Assembly: GCF_030052815.1 (NCBI RefSeq)
Contig: NC_079499.1
Location: forward strand, 74,043,760 to 74,107,759
Origin: Hevea brasiliensis
Lineage: Eukaryota > Streptophyta > Magnoliopsida > Malpighiales > Euphorbiaceae
Length of the DNA stretch: 64,000 nt
Direction of reading: 5' to 3'
The translations under genes were made by a program, and so were the position numbers. The notes beneath the pieces are model-generated. The model saw only the letters and a program-made list of their open reading frames with translations, did not search any database and was not told the origin of the DNA. This document shows, piece by piece, positions 1 to 10,977 of this stretch; within the stretch, counting starts at the first letter, position 1; each line of letters begins with the position of its first letter.

Positions 1-585
1 GGCATCATGCATGATGTCATGCATGATGTTATCTCCCTACACCTTTTTCATTTTCATTTTCTTTTTTCTTTTTTTTTATTAGTTCTTTAATTTAATTCCC
101 AACTCTGAAATTTTCTTTTCTCCGATTTTATTTGACAGTTAGGTCAGGAGTCAGCTCTTGGGGTTAATTAACCAAATTGTCCCTCGCCGATTCAACCCGG
201 TTTGCAAATAATTCAATATTTCTTTTGGCTCCCTGACCTAATTATTTGACTGACTTAAAAATTCTTTTTCGTGATTTTCTCTTTTCCACTATGTTCATAA
301 TGGTCCTAAGGATGGCAGCGTCACATTTTACTGTTCGAACTTTGAGTTTAAATCGACTTCGTAGTCGTTCCCGAGAAGGTTACTCATCGTTGTGACTCTC
401 GGCTCATTTAACTTCTTATGTTCTGTTTTTCTTATTTATACTTAACTAATTGACAATTACTAATTATTTGTGTTTATAGTTTATCTAGTTGTCTTAGATG
501 TGGTTCTAATCTCCTTAATTATCCAGACCGACACCGATCACCGGAATAGTGAAATATACCAGGCTATGCAAATAGGGGTGTTACA
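1..585 (-). mobile_element. Terminal part of a minus-strand Ty3-gypsy LTR (solo-LTR family S)
   Basis: The segment is closely similar to 23520-24070, the start of the solo LTR described below. It ends in TGTTACA, which on the minus strand is the LTR start TGTAACA. Directly after it GAACT begins sequence that continues the 5' LTR of G1; the same GAACT stands uninterrupted at 5039-5043 in the G1 3' LTR. So this LTR inserted into the G1 5' LTR. Its other end lies left of the window, and I cannot tell a solo LTR from a full element. No gene lies here. Confidence 0.8.
368..412 (-). promoter_or_regulatory. 5S rRNA-like module in LTR
   Basis: On the minus strand a GTTAA-type A-box-like motif, then GAGAGT, then a GATGAGTAACC C-box-like motif followed by CTCGGGAA lie in the order of the 5S rRNA internal promoter. 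The spacing from GTTAA to GATG is 24 nt against about 31 nt in plant 5S rRNA. Related modules occur in the other gypsy LTRs of the window. Derivation from 5S is inferred. Confidence 0.45.
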
Positions 586-1177
586 GAACTATTGTGAAGT
601 TTTCATGCTTAAGAAAAATGTGATTTATTATGCTTTGACAAATTGTGTTTTACCTTAAGTTTTAAAGTTATTAGTTGTGCACCACTAAGTGATATACTCA
701 GTGATAGCTTCTTTATTCTGTCACAGGTAAGGGAAAGGAAAAGGCTGCCAAGTGAGAGACTTGGAAGCAGCATTTTCGTATTGTTTGTGGGTATATATTG
801 TAGTTATACCCCTGTAATTTCCTTTTGATGTATTTTGCACCTACATGCATGGATGTACGGACATTGAGCAGTTTGTATTTAAAAGCTTTGCATTGCTATC
901 ACATTTTGAGTTTGTAACTATTTTGTATTTTACTTTGAGACTTATGAAAATGTAACTTTTGCAATATTTTTTGTCTATCATTATTTCCAATGAATGTTTA
1001 CATGGAATTTTAACTATTCTCATATAGTTTTCCGTAAAAGAATTGATAAGATAAAAAGCAATGGTTTGTTTTAAATCCTTTGTAGCATAACTAATGGGTT
1101 ATCGGTAGGTGGAGTTCGGTGATTTATTAGGTATGCTATGGGAACATGTCATACCTTACAAGGGATAAGGTGTGACA
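586..1177 (+). repeat. 3' portion of the G1 5' LTR
   Basis: It is near-identical to 5039-5629 and ends in TGTGACA, with the primer-binding site 8 bases further on. Small open frames here recur in the 3' LTR copy and have no recognisable product, so I treat them as chance. Confidence 0.8.
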
Positions 1178-1185
1178 TGTTTTAG

Positions 1186-1197
1186 TGGTATCAGAGC
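1186..1197 (+). other. Primer-binding site, initiator tRNA-Met type
   Basis: TGGTATCAGAGC is complementary to the 3' end of plant initiator tRNA-Met, the usual primer of many gypsy and copia elements. It follows the LTR terminus at 1177 by eight bases. Confidence 0.85.
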
Positions 1198-1501
1198 TTT
1201 GGTTTTTGTACAAGTTTTGAAATTGCATGTTTGAAAATTTTTGATAAGTACAACTGCTCAATTGTCATTATTGATACACATAGTGTATTACATCATAAAT
1301 ACGGACTAATGCAGGGAAATCTCCTTGTGTTAGTTGTTCAGGGTGTAGAATTCCTTGTGATTCAATAAAGAAGAGGGGGATCACACAGTAGAGCAATCAG
1401 TAGCAGCTGAGGTATAAGGGGAAGCCCCAGCTCCTCATAATGCCAATGGATCGGCTGCACCCATCCCACCCATGTAGTTTCCTGCTCAGTTCGCTCGGCA
1501 G

Positions 1502-2519
1502 ATGGCTGCACTATTTCAGCAAATGGCTGGCAATATACCAGTCCAAGCTCCTGTGCAAGCACCTCCAGATAAACCACCATCCCTAGCCAGACAATATGAT
1601 AAGTTAATGAAGTATGGGGCAATAGAGTTCAAGGGTACAGTGGACCCATTGGAAGCTGAGCAATGGTTAGAACAGATAGAGAGGGTCTTCAAGAAATTGC
1701 ACTGCACATATGAGTTGAAGTTTGAATATTCAATTTCCTTGCTGCATGGAGATGCATATGAGTGGTGGAAGACCATTCCCCACAGTTTGGCTGAGCCACC
1801 AGTGCTGACATGGGATGACTTTCTAAGGGAGTTTAGACAGAAGTATGTTCCTGATACCTATGTGGATATGAAGCTACAAGAGTTTCTTAGTTTGAAGCAA
1901 GGGAACAAGACTGTAGCTGAGTATGAGAGAGACTTTTCTCACCTCAGCCACTATGCTGGAAGCCTACTCACTACCAGTAAAGACAGATGCAAATGGTTTG
2001 AGGCCTAGTTTGAGATTGCAAGTGGTTGGGTTTCGATATGACAACTTCTCTGGGTTGATATCACAGGCCCTTGAATTGGAAAGGATAGAACTGGAAGGGG
2101 CATCTGAGAAGGTAATCACTTAAAAAGAGAAGAGCAGTAAGACTACAGGTTAGAGTCCAAGTAACAATTCGGGTAAGAGGAAGAGCTTTGGGGGACCAAG
2201 TAACAGAGGATCTAGTAGGGGAAGATTCTCAGGGCAAAGGCCACTTAGATTCGGACAGCAAACATCTAGGGGTTCCTTTCCTACCCGTGCTTGTGAGACT
2301 TGTGGCAGGACTCATGGAGGAGTATGTTATAAGGCCATAGGAGCCTATTACACTTGTGGTGGAAGTGGGCAATTTGCTAGAGATTGCACTAGTGCCCGCA
2401 GATCATGGCTGCCTACTACCACTGAGGGATCTGTTCAAGGTTCTGCTTCTAGAGGACAACAGACAACTAGTAGAGGTAGAGGCAGGGGTAGAGGTAACAC
2501 TTCTGGCAGCCAGGGCACA
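1502..2519 (+). pseudogene. gag remnant of G1
   Basis: The first frame (1502-2008) encodes a retrotransposon gag core: RQYDKLMKYGAIEFKG, then DPLEAEQWLEQIERVFKK, AYEWWKTIP and FRQKYVPDTYVDMK, typical of the Retrotrans_gag family in Del/Tekay elements. A small deletion near 1990 moves the reading to the frame that continues at 1995-2123, followed by stops near 2121 and 2151. Downstream is a basic, glycine/serine-rich stretch and a damaged double zinc knuckle at about 2291-2390. In the second knuckle the first cysteine is tyrosine and the histidine is glutamine, while G2 keeps both. Gag would form the virus-like particle and bind RNA; this copy cannot. Confidence 0.8.
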
Positions 2520-3180
2520 GTGAGCCAACCAGAGCAGAGTGGTGCACCAGTCCGGGTGTACACCATACGCCAGAGGGATGAAGCTGAGACATCAGATGTT
2601 GTGGCTAGTACTTTCTCCATTTTTGATAGAGATGTATATGTGCTGTTTGACCCTGGTTCTACACATTCTTATACTAGTGCTAGTATTGCATGCTCTATTG
2701 CTATTCCTTGTGTGAAATTGGATTATGATGTGCTAGTAACTGGTCCTTTAGGACAAGAGGTTAGGGTGAACAAATTTTATAAGGATTGTCCTTTGGTGAT
2801 CCAAGGACATACATTCCTGTCAGACTTAATTGACATGCCCTTCCGAGATTATGATATCATCTTGGGCATGGATTGGTTAGCTAGGCATCACGCCATGATC
2901 GACTGTAGACTGAAGATAGTCACTTTTGGTCTTCCCGAGTATGTAGACGTAGTAATACACGGGGAGAGGCAGTTATTGCCATCCAACATCATTTCAGCTG
3001 CACTTGCTAGAAAGATGATTAGAAAGGGATGTGAAGCTTATCTAGCTCATGTGATAGACACCTAGGTGGGGAGTCCAGATCTTAAAGATATTCCTACGGT
3101 ATGGGATTTTTTGAATGTCTTTTCGAAAGAATTGCCAGGATTGCTTCCGAAAAGAGAGGTGGAAGTAGTAAGATTTCCTG
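2520..3180 (+). pseudogene. Protease and start of reverse transcriptase, G1
   Basis: The frame continues from gag without a shift. VLFDPGSTHSY (about residues 41-51) is the active-site region of a retropepsin-like protease; families usually have D-S/T-G-A, here DPGS. IILGMDWLARHHAMIDC is the conserved C-terminal part. A stop at 3063-3065 is followed in the same frame by DIPTVWDFLNVFSKELPGL, the well-known entry to gypsy RT. The frame then closes near 3189 where LTR-like DNA begins. The RT palm, RNase H, integrase and chromodomain are absent, so the element could move only with enzymes supplied in trans. Confidence 0.8.
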
Positions 3181-3189
3181 GGATTGCAT

Positions 3190-5629
3190 AAATTGAATTA
3201 TAGAAGATTAGGGTTCATGGGGAAATAGGGTTTTGGTGCTAGAGAGTGAAGTTGGTGTGTATAGTGTTAAATTATGATCATTTGAGGTTTATTTAGTTTG
3301 AATTGACATTGGGTTGATGAATGGAAGTACTGAAATGGTAGGATTAGGGAAAATTACAAACTTTGGTATTTGAAAATTGTGGGGTTTGTACTAGGAAGTG
3401 CCATTGATGTGTCAATGCTAAATTAAAGTCATTTTGGGTGAATTAAATGTGAATTGAGGTTGGTTAATGGAAGTAATTGAAGAAAAGAAAAATTGAACTT
3501 AGGGCAGAATTTTGCACACTGATATCAGTGTGTTTGGAAGCTCATAACTTAAGCTACACAACTCCAATTGTTGTGAAACCAATTGGAAACGAAACTTAAG
3601 ACATAGGGCTAGAATTTTTCATGTAGATACCTTGCCCCGAAAATGATCGTAAGCTACCCGAAATGAGCCTTGAAATGGGAGATAAAATTCTGGAACCTGC
3701 AGAATTATGCACGTGAACAGTAAAGTTTAAATAGCCATAACTCTCTCTAGAAAACACTAATTTAGGTTATTCATGAACCAATGTAAACCTAAGATATAGT
3801 AGAACATTTCATATGAAGAATTTTAGGCCAAATTATGAACTTAACTCAATCAAATTGCGCAACGAATTTGGGTCACCGAATCTGCCAGAATCTGGGCAGC
3901 TAAAATTGACTAAATAAACAGTAAACTTTGCAAGGCTATAACTCTCTCTAGAAAACTCTGATTTAGGCGATTCTTGAACCGATGGAAAACTAAGACATAG
4001 TAGAACATTTCATATGAAGACCATTAGACCAAATTATGGACTTAACTTGGTCAAATTGTTGAACGAATTTGAATTGATAAATCTGCTAGAACTAAATTCT
4101 GCAGCATGAACAGTGACGTAAACAGTAATCGTGTTTTGGGCATAACTTGAGCTACACAGCTCCGAATTAGGCGATTCAAAAAGGAAAATAAAGTTAAGAC
4201 CTAAATGAACAATTTTCATGAAGAATACCTCACCAAATTATGATCTAAACTAGGTACAAATCGGGTTCAAAACTTGGGGCACCAAGCTGTCCCAAAACCA
4301 AAATATTCTAAAATTTTCAAAGCTAACTTGGGATGCATTAGACATGCATGCAATGAGTCTTGGCAGCAATTGAGATTGGTATTGAGGTATTCTACTTGTG
4401 TATTTTCAGTAGAAAAAGAAGTTGGAATGGACAAGGAGAAGTAGGTAACAAAGAAGGAGAATTATTGAAGGTTTGTGCACAACTAACCTTTTTCTTTATT
4501 TTAGCTTCGTAAATTGATTTGAATGAGTTTATTTGAATGAGTTTGATTTGAAATGAGTTTATTTTGAATGAGGTATGTTTTTCTCTTGTATTTGAGGAAT
4601 TTGTGTGTTACCACCCCTTTTATGGGTTTTATGATGATTTGAATATGTTATTGTTTTGCAAACGTGATTATTGATTTAGAAACTCTTGAAAGTTATTTTG
4701 AAACCACAGTTAGCATGATAGTCCCTTTGGAACTCCCCAGTAGTAACGGCTATTTGGGGTTTTATAATTGATATTGATTATGTCTCCCATTAATAATGGT
4801 TAGTGGAGTAAGACTACATCAGTACTCATTAGCTAGCTAGCCCTTCCCTCATTAATAACAGTTAGTGAGGTTGAGATTGCTTTGTTGTGGTGTACAACAC
4901 GGCACTGATCATAAAATTTTGTGTCATGGCCTGAACTGTGTGTTGATGTTGGCAACACTAATGCTTTGTGAATTGTGATTTATGAAGTATGATTTCTCAT
5001 TTAAAATGTTATTCCAATAAATGGCTCTTATGAACTTAGAACTATTGTGAAGTTTTCATGCTTAAGAAAAATGTGATTTATTATGCTTTGATAAATTGTG
5101 TTTTACCTTAAGTTTTAAAGTTATTAGTTGTGCACCACTGAGTGATATACTCAGCGATAGCTTCTTTATGCTGTCGCAGGTAAGGGAAAGGAGAAGGCTG
5201 CCGAGTGAGAGACTTGGAAGCAGCATTTTGGTATTGTTTATGGGTTTATATTGTAGTTATACCCCTGTAATTTCCTTTTGATGTATTTTGCACCTATATG
5301 CATGGATGTACGGACATTGAGTAGTTTGTATTTAAAAGCATTGCATTGCTATCACATTTTGAGTTTGTAACTATTTTGTATTTTACTTTGAAACTTATGA
5401 AAATGTATCTTTTGCAATATTTAGTCTATCATTATTTCCAATGAATGTTTACATGGAATTTTAACTATTCTCATACAGTTTTCCGCGAAAGAATTGATAA
5501 GATAAAAAGCTATGGTTTGTTTTAAAATCCTCTGTAGCATAACTAATGGGTTATCGGTAGGTGGAGTTCAGTGATTGATTAGGTATGCTACGGGAACATG
5601 TCATGCCTTACAAGGGATAAAGTGTGACA
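3190..5629 (+). repeat. 3' LTR of G1 (5' end not sharply defined)
   Basis: The last 591 bp pair with 586-1177. The left edge is approximate, since no TGTAACA start and no polypurine tract are visible, which suggests that a deletion joined RT to mid-LTR. The body holds about four degenerate units of roughly 200 bp (for example near 3540, 3725, 3925 and 4130), each with a variant of CATAACTCTCTCTAGAAAAC or ATAACTTGAGCTACACA. No gene is seen. Confidence 0.65.
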
Positions 5630-5782
5630 CAGCTTGTAACCATTCTCAATATGCACATTATAAAACAGAATTTTCCAAAGTCCATTTACACTATTTAACC
5701 ACATGAATATACTCCATTTACATACCCAATTCCAACCCATTATACACATATCCATGCTGCCATCAATAACAACATCTTAAAC
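5630..5782 (-). mobile_element. Fragment of the outer minus-strand gypsy LTR
   Basis: This short AT-rich segment lies between the end of G1 and the left LTR of copia E1. Its last five bases TAAAC (5778-5782) are duplicated at 62717-62721, so it was contiguous with the LTR sequence that resumes at 62722. No coding potential is seen. Confidence 0.65.
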
Positions 5783-7872
5783 TGAAGGAGCGAAAGCGTG
5801 AAAAACACAAGTTTATATCATTGAATTCAAAAATTTTCACCTAGGGTCACATGCATCATGCAATATTTATTTTTATCTATTCGATTTCAATGATAAACAA
5901 CATATTAAAACTCTTTTAATATGTTTTTGGATCTGTATTTGCCATTTAAGATTTTAGAATTAATCAGATTACTTTTAGAACCCTAGATTAAATCAACAAC
6001 AAACACACTAACCTCTTGATGCACTGTAGTGTATTTGTGCCTTTGAGATTCGTCTTCAGGACACCAGATGTTGTCCCTCTAGCTTGTCCACACCAAGAAC
6101 ACCTATGGCAACCCTTGAACAGCTTCTAAAGCTTTTTCTATTATTTAGAAAATCAAGTTCTGCCTTTTAAGAGATTAAAGATGTAAACAGGGCACTAGAA
6201 ACGATTTCTAGAATTTTTAATTCAATAGATTGTTTGCTAATCTCTTGGAATAGATGAGAGATGAAGAGGAAGAGAGAATATGAGTCTCAAGGGTGGCGGC
6301 ACACAATGGGAGGCAGCAGCTTGTGTGTTTTATTTTTCATAACAACACTTATATAGCTAGGTTACCACTTAAACCCTTGCCACATGTCACCCTTTGATTG
6401 GTTCTACGTTTAATTGACCCAATCACATTGTGCCAAGTGTCAAACCTATATTTAATCTTAGTTTTAATCATTTTACATGATTAAAAAACATTTGACAAGC
6501 TTATGTATAATGCCATGTGTCACCATCTCATGGTGCCACATGTCACCCTGTGAAATGACCAAAATGCCCCTATGTCTTAATTTTGAGTTCTTAACCCAAA
6601 ATAATTATTTCTCTTCTTCTAATCAATTTATATCAAACATAAATTAATTAATTTCTCATTAATTAAATTCATATTTAGACACTTTAAATATAAATTTAAC
6701 TTATACTATACATCCAATAATCTAGATTTAGTTTCAAGTCATGCTAGGGACTTTGCAATCTAATTGCAAACCAAACCAATTTAATTAATCAATTAAACTC
6801 TTTAATTAATTAATTAAATCATATTTAATTAGGTGATAACTTGTGTATGTATGTGACTTACTAGGCTCATCACTAATTGGCAATGAGATATGATATCAAC
6901 TCTTAATATCATCAGAACTCTTTCTTACCATAAATGATTTCTCTAAATCATTTTATGCACCTCATAGACCATGGTTAACACCTAGTATAGCATACCATGG
7001 CCACCCAATTAGTAATAAGGTCTACCTTAATGAACCTATAATCATATGTTACCATGCACTAGAATCTTTCTGTTACAAAATCCCAACTCAAGCTAGAGTC
7101 ATGGTTTATGTCAAACTCCATTTGGTATGAATATTATGTTCTCTTTTAATTCCAGTTCTTGATTTAAAAGATTTTCTCATCAGAAACTCTTTTCTGATTA
7201 AATCTATCTGTCCTAGCCAGGAACTTGAAACATCAAGAACAATTAAATGAACATAGGATTTTATCTCTATTTACTTAGAGGAATAGATTCCATCTTGATC
7301 AACACCTACCTCCATATATAACCAGTAGGAGGCAACACATGCCCATATACCTATACACAGTACAAGTATGAAAGTAGTATCAAACTCAAACTACCTATAT
7401 ACAAGATAACTGTGCTATCTCAGGTTTAAAGATTATATGCACTGATATGATTTATGACAAAACATTGACAAGAGTAAACTCCATGTGCTTGTCATAAGTG
7501 TCACTGGTTCAGCCTACTTATCATTTATAAGTGCCTATCATGTTTGTCATATGGCATGAGACTCACCATTCCATCTTATTTACATCTCATATAAATAACT
7601 TGGGAACAAACATGAATACAATCTTTATGGATAAGTCATGTCCTTATTATGAAGTATCCTTGATTGTGAACCTATTTATGATACTTTATACTAGAAACAT
7701 TGTCACTCATATTCTTAACAACTTAATAATATAATTTTTAACAAAATATCAATGGACCTTTTCTATTACACATAAATATCTTATGTAAACGGAAAAGTGG
7801 AAATGCCTTTTATTAATAAAAACATATATAAGATACATACTAAATGACATGCTCTAGGGCATACTACTAACA
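5783..7872 (-). repeat. 3' LTR of copia E1
   Basis: The 2090-bp copy matches 60608-62716 over its whole length. The minus-strand start is TGTTAGTAGTATGCCC at 7872. A TATATAAG box on the minus strand lies at 6348-6355, about 1.5 kb inside the LTR, and is kept in all four copia LTRs of the window, so it probably sets the U3/R start. Long AT-rich runs (TTAATTAATTAA) lie at 6640-6830. Small open frames inside are not genes. Confidence 0.88.
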
Positions 7873-7886
7873 ATCTCCCACTAGCA
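7873..7886 (-). other. Polypurine tract of copia E1
   Basis: On the minus strand a purine-rich GTGGGAGATT directly precedes the 3' LTR start at 7872. This is the plus-strand primer position for reverse transcription. Confidence 0.7.
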
Positions 7887-8227
7887 CTAGAGCCATTCAT
7901 TACAATATCTTAGACCCATCTTCTCAAGATGTCGGTCTAGCTGAGTCGGTGACATAGGCTTAGTGAATGGATCAGCTGGATTTTCAGCTGATGCTATTTT
8001 CTGCATGGCTATATCGCCTTGCCCAACTATTTCTCTAATAATGTGGTAGTGCCTTTCTATGTGTTTGGATTTTTGGTGAGACCGAGGTTCCTTAGCCTGT
8101 ATGACTGCTCCATTATTGTCACAGTGTAGTGGAACTACTAACTCAATTGAAGGAACTACTGTAAGTTCTGTCACGAACTTATTTATCCAAAAAGCTTCCT
8201 TTGCAGCATCTGATGCAGCAATATACT
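7887..8227 (-). pseudogene. Copia RNase H, C-terminal part (E1)
   Basis: The minus-strand reading starts at IAASDAAKEAFWINKF and runs through LHCDNNGAVIQAKEP and HIERHYHIIREIV to DPFTKPMSPTQLDRHL. This is the conserved RNase H tail of Ty1-copia polyproteins, with the catalytic Asp of CDN and the His of HIxRHYH. The stop lies close to the polypurine tract, as in complete elements. The N-terminal half continues at 46643 on the other side of the Tat insertion. The first 13 or so residues of the open frame belong to the Tat LTR, not to copia. Confidence 0.88.
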
Positions 8228-8637
8228 TGTCGCAAGGGGTTTTGCGGTCGCCTGGACGAACACTCACCGAAGTGGGAAAAGTGAGGAGTCGCCATTTTAA
8301 TTTTGAGGGAAATTAAAGAAAACTATTTGTGAAAGTAAGTTAAAATAAAACCACTTTAAAAATAGAGATTCTAGGTTCGGGGTCCATGAACGGGTGGGGA
8401 AGGTGTTAGGCACCCCACCTCGTCCCTCAACGAGGGTAAGCAGATTTAACTTCACGTTCTTCATAGTTAGGAGGGTTTGAATGGAAATGTTAATCCTTTT
8501 GACTGAAAGGAATGTTTGATTTTTCACTAATCCGGATTTTCCAGAAACATAAGTAAATGAGATGACCTTAGTGAGTTGCTGTTGCGTATTAATTTTATTT
8601 CAGGGGGAATCATCTTACGTATTTGTTAAAATTTAAT

Positions 8638-9005
8638 TTGGGAATCGGATAAGAACTTTCCTCCGATCTCCTTTAAATATTTATTAAACTTTTTAAGCTT
8701 GAGAATCGGATAAGAACTCTCCTCCGATCTCTATTTAAATATTTGATAAAATTTTTAAGTTTGAGAATCGGATAAGAACTCTCCTCCGATCTCTTTTTTA
8801 AATATTTATTAAAATTTTAAGCTTGAGAATCGGATAAGAACTCTCCTCCGATCCCCTTTTAAATATTTATTAAAATTTTTAAGTGGAAACCGGATAAGAA
8901 CTCTCCTCCAATCTCCTTTTAAATATTTATTAAAATTTTTAAGTGAGAACCGGATAAGAACTCTCCTCCGATCTCTTTTATTTTAATAGGGATCGGATAA
9001 GGACT
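8638..9005. repeat. 60-bp tandem repeat in Tat LTR
   Basis: Six to seven units carry CGGATAAGAACTCTCCTCCG followed by ATCTC and an AT-rich spacer of the type TTTAAATATTTATTAAAA. The unit contains the inverted pair CGGAT...TCCG. The array recurs in the other LTR at about 41050-41415. Confidence 0.85.
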
Positions 9006-10929
9006 TTTCCGATCTCTCGAAACTTGATTAAAGCTACCGGTCACGAAATCCTAGACCTAAGGGTTTTGGCATTTAAAGATGCAGGGGCTCGGAATAAGGC
9101 TTCTTTTAACTCATTGGTATCTTATAACTAGTCAGGAGATACCAAACCGAATTTTCCGACCTTCCTATGTGGTTGCCTTACCAGTACCTTTTGATACCCG
9201 ATCTATCCCATTTATCTATCTTAAAGTTCGGTTTTACTCTACCTTGTTTTGTCTTACTCAATTGTCTTTTGCATTATTCTAGTGATTCGGCCTTACTATT
9301 TTCCCGACTTATTGTTTAGACCTTTTATTATTTTTAAAGAGACCCTTAAGATACGGTTACCTACATTTTACTCGACCCCTTATACATTACTCGAGACTAG
9401 AAGACTTGCATTCAGAAATAACAAAGATTAACAAAAAGAATGGACTGATCAACAAAGAAGTAAACCCGAGAGTAACCTTTTGGTATTATTTAGCGCAATA
9501 TAAACTTAGAAAAAAAAACTACATACATAAAAGAACAAAGGAAATGCGTAAAATGAAAACGAGCACTTAATAAAATGGCAATACGAGCACTCACCTGAAG
9601 GGAGCCAAATCTACTAAACTAAGTATGGAATCACAAGCTTAATAGAACTGCAGGTTGGTAACGGGAAGGTTAAGGTCTGCCTTGAAACGAAGGATGCTTC
9701 GCTAAAATGCAATCGGGTCGAAATAATACCCGAGTTTAAATGAGGTTGAGCCTGCACAATGGGAGTGGAACTAAAGAAAACAAAGAGCTGAAAATGAGAG
9801 CACCACAGGATAATGAACGAACTGAAAATAGAGAGTTTGTCACACCTTACCCCTCTGTAAGGCATAACATGATCCCGTAGAATACCTAATGAACTACCGA
9901 ACTTCACCTACCGATAACTCATTAAGTACCCTGCAAGGGATTTTAAAACAATATTCTTATCTTTGACAAGTGGTGAGCATTTCTAATAAGTATTTAAAAC
10001 ATTTAGTTAAAATTAAAACTAGTTAATATTTTTGGTCCATTTTAGTTTTCCGCAAATTCTGTAAAAATTTTGACAGAGTTTCCTCTGTATTTTGAGAAAA
10101 CCGTTCTTCAAATACCTGTAAAAAGCACTTCTAAAAGTTTTTCTCAACCCCTACTTCGGTTTCACAATCAAACTCAATCAATTTCTCAAAATACTGTCAA
10201 TCAATATCATTCATATTTCATTAAAAACAAAATAATTTATACACAACCTTACAAATTTATATCAAAAGAAACACAAACTAAACTTTATTACAAACTTCAT
10301 ACAAATTTGTGTACAAGCTGCTCAAGACCCATTTTTACATGTCCATACATTTATGTGCAATATATACATCAAAAGAAGTATTTACAGTTAGGGTATAAAT
10401 TATACCCGAAAACTTTAGGCTGGTAGCTTCTCACACCTCAGCAGCTCAGTCTGCTGCTCCTCTAGTTTCTGTATCTGCGACAGCAATAAAAGCTATCGCT
10501 GAGTACTAGGACTCAGTGGTGCACAATATACTAAAATAATCTTTATGCAAAACTTAAAGCACATTCATTCAAAAATTTGGCTAAACATGAAAATTTAATA
10601 CAATCATGCATTGTAAGATTTTACATGTAAACCAAGTTCATTTCAAAGTATCAAAACACATTTCATAAAACCCACAGTTAGATCACGCCATTCGAAACAA
10701 ATAGAATCTCAATAGCCAGAGGCTAAAGAGAAATCATATCACAAGGCTAGCTATGTAACACCCCTAAGTTCGGTAGTGCGTTCTACTGCTCCGGTGACCA
10801 GTGCTGTCCGGACGGCTAGGAAGCCTAGAACTACACTTCAATATGAATGAGGAGACATAAATAATGAAATACAAGAAAAGAAAGTACAAGAAAAACAAAG
10901 GAAAAATGATAGCAAAGAAATGTGATCAA

Positions 10930-10977
10930 GTTAAACGAGCCGGGAAACCTAACGATGGGTGACCGCACTGGGAAGTC
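10930..10977 (+). promoter_or_regulatory. 5S rRNA-like module in G2 LTR
   Basis: GTTAAACGAGC is followed 24 nt later (start to start) by GATGGGTGACC and then CTGGGAAGTC. In plant 5S rRNA the same order is GTTAAGCGTGC ... GATGGGTGACCTCCTGGGAAGTC, that is, A box and C box of the TFIIIA/Pol III internal promoter. The module lies about 180 bp after the LTR start in sense orientation and recurs at 17470-17517. Match by eye; function is inferred. Confidence 0.55.

Larger units (their letters stand above)
586..5629 (+). mobile_element. Element G1: Tekay/Del-like Ty3-gypsy, gag-protease only
   Basis: The parts in order are: 3' portion of the 5' LTR, primer-binding site, decayed gag, aspartic protease, a short reverse-transcriptase stub, and a 3' LTR ending at 5629. 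Sequence 586-1177 matches 5039-5629, which defines the LTR pair. Most of pol is missing: coding sequence stops inside the RT start and runs straight into LTR sequence. The first LTR base lies outside the window, because the 5' LTR is cut at 585 by another insertion. It probably sits in the minus LTR that resumes at 5630, but the left TSD cannot be seen. Confidence 0.75.

Noticed and set aside
10070..10426. 118-codon open frame in the solo LTR
   Set aside because: Antisense to an LTR, low complexity, no partner in 1-585 or recognisable motif.
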